A stretch of DNA of 10,121 nt from contig JANWID010000071.1 in assembly GCA_025450095.1 (NCBI GenBank), positions 1 to 10,121 of the forward strand. Direction: 5' to 3'. Positions 1-7,391 of this stretch are shown here, in pieces. This DNA comes from Bacteroidia bacterium. Lineage in GTDB: Bacteria > Bacteroidota > Bacteroidia > AKYH767-A > OLB10. The notes under the pieces are model-generated. The model did no database searches, was not told the DNA's origin, and worked only from the letters and a program-made list of their open reading frames with translations. Position 1 is the stretch's first letter. Each line of letters opens with the position of its first letter. The position numbers and the translations under genes are program-made.

Positions 1-1801
1 AACTGCCGGTAATCTCATAGCAGGAACATATACGGCCACTGTAACAGATGCAAATGGCTGCAGTGCTTCAATTCAGGCAGTGATTACCCAACCCACTGCA
101 CCTATGTTGGTACAGGGAACAACAATAGAAACTACCTGCGGAAATAACGACGGCTCCATCAGCACAACAATTTCCGGTGGAACAGTTCCATATTCATACC
201 AATGGAGCAACGGAGCCACCTCACAGGGTATCAGCTCTCTTTATTCAGGAATTTATACTCTCACTGTAACAGATCAGAATGGTTGCCGTGACTCAGCAAC
301 TTTCAATATTCAGTCCTCGGATGCTCCGGTGATTTCTATAGTCTCGGTTACAAATGTTTTGTGCTCGGGAAGTAATGAAGGCACTGCATCACTTTCAGTA
401 ACCGGCGGAGTTTCTCCTTACATCTGGGCATGGCAGGGAAATGTTTCAACGGGAAATTCTGCTACAGGACTTACCGCGGGAAGCTATAATATCACTGTTA
501 CCGATGCTGGTGGTTGTTCATCTTTTCAGCAAGTGGTAATTACGCAGCCTGATCCTTTATCGGTACAACTTTCACCTTCAACTACAATCTGCATTAACGG
601 AAATACAACGTTGCAGGCAATTGTTGCCGGAGGGACACAACCTTACCAATATTCCTGGAGCAATGGAAGTAATACAGCTTTATCAAATGTAAGTCCTGTT
701 TCAACAACTTCCTATACGATTACCGTTACTGATAATAATGGTTGCACTTCAGTTCCGGGAACTGTTTCTGTGTCGGTGCTGCCACCATTGTCGATTTCAG
801 TTTCCTCACCAGGTTCAGTATGTAGCGGAGATGGCGCAAGTATCACAATTCAAGCTTCAGGTGGCGATGGTAATTATTCATTCCTATGGAATAATGGACT
901 CAGTGGTGCTACCAACAACCTCACAATTACCAGCGATACTACAATCCAGGTTACGCTTTCGGATGGATGTACAACACCATCGGCACAATCAACAATAAGC
1001 ATTTCGGCTTTAATAGCTCCATCCGTAACATTTACTATTCCACCGCAATCAGGATGTGCACCATTCGCTGCTTTATTTATGGTACCACAAAGTTTGCCTT
1101 CCGGATTTATTTACCAATGGGACTTTGGCGATGGTTATACATCATCACTGGATTCGGTGGTGCATACATATTTGACCGATGGCATATATGATGTATCGTT
1201 ATCCATTGCATATTCTGCTGCTCCGGGTTGTGCTACCCAGATTGATTTCCAACAGGCCGTAGATGTAAAGCCAGTTCCTATAGCTCGTTTTATTTACGAT
1301 CCTCCCGATCCAACACGGAATCACCCGGATGTTTATTTCACCGACAGGAGCACAGGGGCCATTAAATGGTTATGGAATTTTGATGACAATACGCCGGTAA
1401 TACGTGAACAAAATGTGCATCATGTGTATGCTGATACCGGCACGTATGCTGTAAGTCTGCAGGTTGAAAGCCCGGATGGTTGTTTGGATTCTACTATAGA
1501 GACAGTGCATGTGAAAGATGATTTCCAGGTTTATATTCCGAATGCCTTTACACCAAACGCAAGCGGTACCAATGATTATTTTAAAATTTACGGTGTGGGT
1601 TTTGTCTCCTACCAGCTCTTCATTTTCGATCGCTGGGGAAAATTAGTTCACTACGCAAAAAATAATGAATCCGCATGGGATGGCACTTTCGACGAATCTG
1701 GTTTACCCGTGCCCGAAGGATTGTATGTTTACAAAGTCACCCTCACCGACAATGCCGGCAATACGCATGATCGTTTTAATCATGTGACGGTGATTAGGTA
1801 A
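1..1801 (+). CDS. SprB-repeat/PKD adhesin-like secreted protein with CHU_C tail, 5' partial
   Basis: The frame is open from base 2 with no start, so this is the 3' end of a larger gene; the GTG at 80 is internal, since the preceding codons already read as a typical SprB-type repeat (AGTYTATVTDANGC). Visible modules: SprB-like repeats ending near 80, 335 and 555, each built on GG..PY.Y.WSNG....L.aG.Y..TVTD.nGC; two more divergent repeats to about 1015; two PKD domains (about 1016-1282 and 1283-1521) with WDFGDG and WNFDD motifs; and a gliding-motility-associated C-terminal domain (CHU_C, 1523-1798) with YIPNAFTPN, FDRWGK and a WDGTF segment. In Bacteroidota this tail marks proteins exported by the type IX system (type B-like sorting signal). 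A long extracellular adhesin or surface filament is likely; its ligand cannot be told. It ends in TAA at 1799-1801, facing the convergent gene at 2428. Confidence 0.93.
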   Translation, partial: TAGNLIAGTYTATVTDANGCSASIQAVITQPTAPMLVQGTTIETTCGNNDGSISTTISGGTVPYSYQWSNGATSQGISSLYSGIYTLTVTDQNGCRDSATFNIQSSDAPVISIVSVTNVLCSGSNEGTASLSVTGGVSPYIWAWQGNVSTGNSATGLTAGSYNITVTDAGGCSSFQQVVITQPDPLSVQLSPSTTICINGNTTLQAIVAGGTQPYQYSWSNGSNTALSNVSPVSTTSYTITVTDNNGCTSVPGTVSVSVLPPLSISVSSPGSVCSGDGASITIQASGGDGNYSFLWNNGLSGATNNLTITSDTTIQVTLSDGCTTPSAQSTISISALIAPSVTFTIPPQSGCAPFAALFMVPQSLPSGFIYQWDFGDGYTSSLDSVVHTYLTDGIYDVSLSIAYSAAPGCATQIDFQQAVDVKPVPIARFIYDPPDPTRNHPDVYFTDRSTGAIKWLWNFDDNTPVIREQNVHHVYADTGTYAVSLQVESPDGCLDSTIETVHVKDDFQVYIPNAFTPNASGTNDYFKIYGVGFVSYQLFIFDRWGKLVHYAKNNESAWDGTFDESGLPVPEGLYVYKVTLTDNAGNTHDRFNHVTVIR

Positions 1802-1807
1802 ATGATA

Positions 1808-1830
1808 AATGATAAATAAAAAATATCATT
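1808..1830 (+). terminator. Weak AT-only hairpin just after the adhesin stop
   Basis: AATGATA (1808-1814) pairs perfectly with TATCATT (1824-1830) around a 9-nt A-rich loop. It directly follows the stop codon and a tandem ATGATAA doublet (1802-1815). A 7-bp all-but-one AT stem without a clear U-tract is a poor terminator alone, so it may simply be low-complexity sequence. Confidence 0.2.
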
Positions 1831-1851
1831 CATTTCCCTGGTTACAATAGT

Positions 1852-2110
1852 GTTTTCATTTCCTCCTCTCGCCGAATATTTCCGATTCTTATGATACCGC
1901 CGGTGCGGGAGGTATTTTCTTTAACAATTATTTTCTACCAAACTTTCGCCCCGCTGGGGCTTTAATTCTTTTAATTCAAGATCACAGCTCCGTAGGAGCG
2001 ACAGTTTGGTAGAAAAACAATTAGACCCAATCTCTCCCGCAAAAAAATTATTAAAGGATTCGTATTCACTTGGCGGGAGGAGAGTCGGAATCACCTTGGG
2101 AAAACATTAT
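1852..2110. repeat. Nested-palindrome element, unit 1
   Basis: The unit is a large imperfect inverted repeat. Outer arms: CTCCTCTCGCC (1863-1873) pairs with GGCGGGAGGAG (2072-2082) at 10 of 11 positions, and GCGGGAG (1905-1911) pairs exactly with CTCCCGC (2034-2040). Inside these lies the core stem at 1931-2016. The right arm can also fold on itself, CTCCCGC (2034-2040) with GCGGGAG (2073-2079), so competing structures are possible. It is about 50 bases shorter than unit 2; the difference lies in the AT-rich spacer of the core. Confidence 0.75.
1931..2016. repeat. Core Y-shaped palindrome of unit 1
   Basis: TTTTCTACCAAACT (1931-1944) and AGTTTGGTAGAAAA (2003-2016) form a perfect 14-bp inverted repeat. 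Within it sit two 5-bp GC hairpins with three-base loops: GCCCC-GCT-GGGGC (1948-1960) and GCTCC-GTA-GGAGC (1987-1999), separated by an AT-rich spacer. Two small hairpins on a shared stem make a Y- or cruciform-like shape in single-stranded DNA or RNA, as in REP and IS200/IS605-type end structures (family knowledge; assignment inferred). Confidence 0.85.
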
Positions 2111-2420
2111 GTTTTCATTTCCTCCTCCCCCCAAATATTTCCGATTTTTTTGATGCCGCCGGTGCGGGAGGTTTTTCAAATGCCATTTTATTGCTACCAA
2201 ACTTTCGCCTCTACGAGGCTTGCATTTTATTTGCTAAATTATTTTACAAAATCTTCCAACGGAGTTGTCTGAATTTTTGGTCTATCGAAATCACAGCTCC
2301 GTAGGAGCGACAGTTTGGTAGAAAATCTATTTATAACTAAACCCTCCCGCAGTAAAATCACGAATGGATTCGTAAACACCTGGCGGGAGGAGCGTCGTGA
2401 TCATCCAGGGAAACAATTAT
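2111..2420. repeat. Nested-palindrome element, unit 2
   Basis: Same plan as unit 1. CTCCTCCCCCC (2122-2132) pairs with GGCGGGAGGAG (2382-2392) at 10 of 11 positions, and GCGGGAGG (2164-2171) pairs exactly with CCTCCCGC (2343-2350). The right arm has extra symmetry absent from unit 1: ATCACGA (2357-2363) with TCGTGAT (2395-2401), and the near-palindrome ACGAAT-GG-ATTCGT (2360-2373). The unit ends a few bases before the stop codon of the convergent gene at 2428, so a minus-strand transcript would enter it at once. Confidence 0.75.
2194..2321. repeat. Core Y-shaped palindrome of unit 2
   Basis: CTACCAAACT (2194-2203) pairs perfectly with AGTTTGGTAG (2312-2321). The two internal hairpins are GCCTC-TAC-GAGGC (2207-2219) and GCTCC-GTA-GGAGC (2296-2308). 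The right hairpin is identical to that of unit 1. The left one differs, but with a matched change on both strands of the stem. The spacer between the hairpins (2220-2295) is AT-rich and longer than in unit 1. Confidence 0.85.
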
Positions 2421-2427
2421 TAAAATC

Positions 2428-3399
2428 TCAATCCTCTACCAATTCAATAATTATCTGCTCTACATTTTTCATGTTTTCCTGGTCAAAAATGATCACCGTT
2501 TCGCGGCTGGATTCAAGTCTAATGGGAATACCCGGGTTGTAGAAATATTCAAAATTGTTATGGTCCTGAATGTCGATTTTGGCCGTTTTAAAAATTTTCT
2601 TCACTTCCTTATCGTTAAGCTTCATTTTTTTCAAAAGATCCTTTATCATTTTCTTCATATCCTCCTCATTCAGTTTCATTTCATGCTTCAATACACAATG
2701 CGATTTATCGAAATCGACGCTATGCACATATATCTTAGCATCCCCGCGTACCGGATCGCCACCGAATACGTTGGGAATAAGATCTTCATATACCAAAGGC
2801 TGCGAAACAGAATATTCAACACCAAAAGGGAAATGAAACACACTAAGTTCCTTAAATAATACCTGTTCAATCCCCTCTTTTGAACTGAATGCATTTAAAA
2901 AAGGCTGCATTGCCTGATCAAATTTTTCACGGTCATGTATCTTACTGGTATCCTTGTAATAATTTGATACATCTCCCATAATTTCCTTCATCATGGCAGA
3001 AATTTGTTCCCAGTTTTCAATTCCTAAATAATCACCCAATTCAGAAGTGGTATAGATCACCTCAGTAAACTCATATTTCGATAATTTTTCTACCAGTTCT
3101 TCTGAAATGTTGAATTCAGTAAGATTGGTCTTATATCGCCATTTTATTGTATAGCTCGAATCGGTTGAGTCAGCAACCATAAAGTTCACGATATAGGCGG
3201 AAGTATCGGCGGATTTAAGATTGCCTGCTTCCCATTTCTGTTTGATCTTGGAGATTTTGAAATCGTAGGTATCACCAATTGACCAATAAGCTATCATCGG
3301 GACTTTGGTTGTATCGGTTTGGCTCTGTAACGTATCAGTCTGTCCAATACAATTAAAATAGCCGAGTAGTATAATAGCTACAGTGAATATGTCTTTCAT
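2428..3399 (-). CDS. Secreted protein of unknown function (323 aa)
   Basis: I do not recognise a characterised family. The chosen start is the ATG at 3399, which opens directly into a signal peptide (MKDIFTVAIILLGYFNCIGQ); the only upstream in-frame alternative is a TTG at 3429 that would put ten residues before it. The cysteine at residue 17 sits in YFNC, which is not a good lipobox, so cleavage near GQ-T and periplasmic or outer-envelope location is more likely than a lipoprotein. The mature part is a soluble mixed alpha/beta sequence: an early YWSIGDTYDFKISK segment, a strand-like stretch with KWRYKTN near residue 90, a lysine-rich middle (MKKMIKDLLKKMK) and a strand-like end (YNPGIPIRLESS). 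There is no sorting domain, transmembrane segment or enzyme motif. It lies 50 bases downstream of the propeller gene on the same strand, so cotranscription is possible. No Shine-Dalgarno is visible. Confidence 0.8.
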   Translation of the reverse strand: MKDIFTVAIILLGYFNCIGQTDTLQSQTDTTKVPMIAYWSIGDTYDFKISKIKQKWEAGNLKSADTSAYIVNFMVADSTDSSYTIKWRYKTNLTEFNISEELVEKLSKYEFTEVIYTTSELGDYLGIENWEQISAMMKEIMGDVSNYYKDTSKIHDREKFDQAMQPFLNAFSSKEGIEQVLFKELSVFHFPFGVEYSVSQPLVYEDLIPNVFGGDPVRGDAKIYVHSVDFDKSHCVLKHEMKLNEEDMKKMIKDLLKKMKLNDKEVKKIFKTAKIDIQDHNNFEYFYNPGIPIRLESSRETVIIFDQENMKNVEQIIIELVED

Positions 3400-3449
3400 C
3401 AATAATAATGTTTTATAATTCGGTGGCAAGCTAATATTGAGTCTTTAAA

Positions 3450-5027
3450 TTAATTAATAATTAATTTCCCGTTAGCAATTTGTACCTTATCATTATAAAT
3501 TTTATAAATGTATAAGCCATTTGGCAGAATATCATCACCAATATGAATTTTGTTTCGGTCAATTTTCCATGAATATACTTTGCTTCCTAAAGTGTTGTAA
3601 AGTTCAAGAAATGCGTTAATTAATATTAGATCTTGATCAATTTCAATAGTCGTTGATATGTGTGATGGATTAGGGTATACCTTTATCCTTGGCGCTAAAA
3701 TTTCTGCTTCAGCTATGGAAAGCGTGGAACAGGAACAAGCATCTTTCACAACTATCGAATTGTTGATACCTGTGACCGTGACAGGGTATTCAATTAATCC
3801 AGTATTTAACTGACCAACATTTTGTTGTGCAGCAAGTGTATCATAAGTTGAAATTATATATGTAGTGTCATTACATGTTGTGTTACCAACATTATCTGTT
3901 TTAACAAAGTATGCTCCTGTAAGCCAATCGTTCATACAATTTCCATGACCTATACCAGCAAAACCTGAATCTAGTGACTGAATAACCTTATGGGGAAAAT
4001 TGTAATAATTATTATTTACATTATAAAATTTATTCCAGATAGCATTGCCTGACGAATCCATACAGAGAAGGCCAAATTGACAGTAACTGGGATCATAGAA
4101 TCCTTCAGGCTCAATGGCAACTAAATATTTACCATCAAGAGTGCTAATAATATCTGGCGTGTCCCCAACACTGAAGGGTCCGACAATAATTTTTGACCAG
4201 GTAAAATTTCCCAGTGAATCAATTTTCATTACCATTTGACAAAATGGTTGTGAGTTAGTTCTATTGTATGTTCCTCCCATAACAAAACTCCCATCAGTTG
4301 TTGCGGCAACTCCGGAAATAAAAATTGTTCCACCTGTATAATAGTAGGCATTACTCCACAACAAATTTCCAACATTATCAAAAAGAGATACCAAACCTCC
4401 ATCTGAAAGAAGGCCAGCGGCAACAATATTCCCATTATCAAGAACCTGAACAGCATGAAAAAAATATTCTAGAGGCCCACTCAGGGTTTTGGACCACAAA
4501 GTATTTCCTAAACTATCTATACTTATAATAACAGCACGTCTGTCAGTTACTCCAAAATCACCAGTATAACCTACGGCTACAACTCCATTATTTGTTTTAT
4601 CGATCGCAGTTATTTGAGTCTTACCACCATTACCATACTTATAACTCCATAGAATGTTTCCACTTGTATCCAGACTCATAACCATTCCCTGACTGGCGTT
4701 ATTATTATCTTTCCATATCCCGGATAAATAAATTTGATTGTTAGAAACTTCAACTCCCTGAAAAGATATTCCCCAACCACCCTGCAAAAGTTTATACCAG
4801 ATTTCATTTCCGAATTTATCGGTTTTGATCAGATATCCTCGCCAGTGATTGGAAACTGTATCAATATCAATACCTGTGATGTAATAGCAACTATCGGCTG
4901 ATTGGGTTATATCCAATCCATTACTTAAATTATTAGTATAATATTTTTGAAAAGTTGGAACCTGCGCAATAAGGTTGTTCGCAAAAAGAATCCCAATAAC
5001 AGTTAGAGAAATATTGAATACTTTCAT
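3450..5027 (-). CDS. Secreted seven-repeat (propeller-like) protein with T9SS type A sorting domain
   Basis: The start is the ATG at 5027, giving 525 aa and opening into a signal peptide (MKVFNISLTVIGILFANN, cleavage near IAQ-V). A GTG at 5141 would add 38 unlikely residues. A motif D-x-x-G-N-x-x-W recurs at residues 70, 120, 171, 217, 270, 324 and 378, spaced 46-54 residues apart; the last copy has Cys in place of Trp. Between copies are strand-like segments such as GVVAVGYTGD and GNIVAAGLLSDGG, as in beta-propeller or PQQ/delta-60-like repeat proteins. A short Cys-containing linker (KDACSCS, about 428-434) leads to a type A C-terminal sorting domain (445-525: VYPNPS, LELYN-LGSKVYS, LPNGLYIYKI, GKLIIN), the known signal for T9SS export and surface attachment or release. 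Role unknown; surface binding is a guess. The next gene (2428-3399) may share its transcript. Confidence 0.9.
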   Translation of the reverse strand: MKVFNISLTVIGILFANNLIAQVPTFQKYYTNNLSNGLDITQSADSCYYITGIDIDTVSNHWRGYLIKTDKFGNEIWYKLLQGGWGISFQGVEVSNNQIYLSGIWKDNNNASQGMVMSLDTSGNILWSYKYGNGGKTQITAIDKTNNGVVAVGYTGDFGVTDRRAVIISIDSLGNTLWSKTLSGPLEYFFHAVQVLDNGNIVAAGLLSDGGLVSLFDNVGNLLWSNAYYYTGGTIFISGVAATTDGSFVMGGTYNRTNSQPFCQMVMKIDSLGNFTWSKIIVGPFSVGDTPDIISTLDGKYLVAIEPEGFYDPSYCQFGLLCMDSSGNAIWNKFYNVNNNYYNFPHKVIQSLDSGFAGIGHGNCMNDWLTGAYFVKTDNVGNTTCNDTTYIISTYDTLAAQQNVGQLNTGLIEYPVTVTGINNSIVVKDACSCSTLSIAEAEILAPRIKVYPNPSHISTTIEIDQDLILINAFLELYNTLGSKVYSWKIDRNKIHIGDDILPNGLYIYKIYNDKVQIANGKLIIN

Positions 5028-5160
5028 CAATAAATAGTTTAAAAAAGAATAATAAAATTTATTATAGTTAATCTTTGTTTTACCAAAATACAGTCGCAAA
5101 TTATCAATTTTTACGCTTCTAACAATACTTAAAACTCTCACTTAAGAGAATTTTATAAAA

Positions 5161-5186
5161 AAACCCCAGTCTTACAACCAGGGTTT
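5161..5186 (-). terminator. Intrinsic terminator of gyrB
   Basis: Read on the minus strand, AAACCCTGG (5178-5186) and CTGGGGTTT (5161-5169) form a 9-bp stem with two G-U pairs around an 8-nt loop. T residues follow directly (minus-strand reading of 5157-5163 is all T, overlapping the stem foot). It begins 24 bases past the gyrB stop codon, so it should end the gyrB transcript before the 5027 gene. Confidence 0.75.
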
Positions 5187-5209
5187 GAATTTTTAAACAT
5201 AACTTCCTG

Positions 5210-7186
<1,977 letters not shown>

Positions 7187-7214
7187 TTAGTTATAAAATA
7201 TGTATGATCTCATG

Positions 7215-7240
7215 CAAAGATAGCATTTTTAAGCGTTCAA
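7215..7240 (-). promoter_or_regulatory. gyrB promoter of Bacteroidota type
   Basis: Minus-strand TATCTTTG (7215-7222) matches the Bacteroidota -7 consensus TAnnTTTG exactly and lies 34 bases before the gyrB ATG, leaving room for a short leader. A TTG (7238-7240) lies 15 bases upstream as a possible -33 element; this is shorter than the usual spacing, so only the -7 part is convincing. The leader shows no Shine-Dalgarno sequence, as is usual in this phylum. Confidence 0.6.
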
Positions 7241-7282
7241 CGGGCTGAAATTCATTGCTTTTTTGATCGTTCCGGGGACTAT

Positions 7283-7314
7283 TTATCAACAAAAAAAGAG
7301 GTGATTGTGAATAA
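7283..7314. promoter_or_regulatory. Pair of DnaA-box-like 9-mers upstream of gyrB
   Basis: TTATCAACA (7283-7291, plus strand) and TTATTCACA (7306-7314, minus strand) each differ from the TTATCCACA consensus at one base; the second also fits the relaxed TTATNCACA form. They face each other in the gap between the gyrB promoter and the upstream terminator. Two near-matches in AT-rich DNA may be chance. Confidence 0.25.
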
Positions 7315-7319
7315 ACGGA

Positions 7320-7354
7320 AAACCCCCGTTCCTGGTATTCCGGAACGGGGGTTT
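7320..7354 (-). terminator. Strong hairpin terminator of the TPR/beta-barrel operon
   Basis: AAACCCCCGTTCC (7320-7332) and GGAACGGGGGTTT (7342-7354) form a perfect 13-bp stem with a 9-nt loop. On the minus strand the stem runs into TTTT, and it lies 38 bases past the stop codon of the beta-barrel gene, so it should end that transcript ahead of the gyrB promoter. The flanking T/A runs would allow some function in the other direction. Confidence 0.85.
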
Positions 7355-7391
7355 AATTAAGGATAATATTGTTGATTATCAGCCTTGTATG

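Larger units (their letters stand above)
1833..2420. mobile_element. Tandem pair of nested-palindrome (REP/MITE-like) elements
   Basis: This fills almost all of the gap between the convergent genes ending at 1801 and 2428. Two head-to-tail units (about 1852-2110 and 2111-2420) share a 62-base left arm (1852-1913 and 2111-2172, about 56 of 62 identical), an identical 36-base core half (1981-2016 and 2290-2325) and a GC-rich right arm. Both right ends finish with near-identical GGGAAA-ACA-TTAT segments (2098-2110, 2408-2420). A related trace lies before unit 1 (1833-1851), and TTTCCCTGG (1833-1841) is the exact reverse complement of CCAGGGAAA (2405-2413). The region encodes no credible protein. 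Palindromes of this style resemble REP-like or miniature elements moved by Y1-type transposases; that assignment is inference, as no transposase is in the window. The position between converging genes would also suit a two-way terminator or mRNA-end stabiliser. Confidence 0.75.

Noticed and set aside
1808..1860. Riboswitch or structured leader reading of the region after the adhesin
   Set aside because: It lies at the 3' ends of two converging genes with no downstream gene to control, so a leader-type regulator makes no sense there.
1981..2325. The identical 36-base segments as a CRISPR-like repeat pair
   Set aside because: There are only two copies, 309 bases apart, with no regular spacers and no cas genes; the surrounding symmetry fits a palindromic element instead.
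2006..2542. Two short plus-strand reading frames (2006-2272 and 2315-2542) across the palindromic units
   Set aside because: Both begin inside the AGTTTGGTAG stem and merely read through the repeat arms, or run antisense into the 2428 gene. They show no domain or plausible composition, and their similarity to each other comes from the DNA repeat.
5028..5141. Longer N-terminus (GTG at 5141) and a TATTTTG element as promoter for the propeller gene
   Set aside because: The added residues precede a complete signal peptide, so 5027 is preferred. TATTTTG and TAATTTG in the leader are each one base short of TAnnTTTG, so I do not call a promoter.
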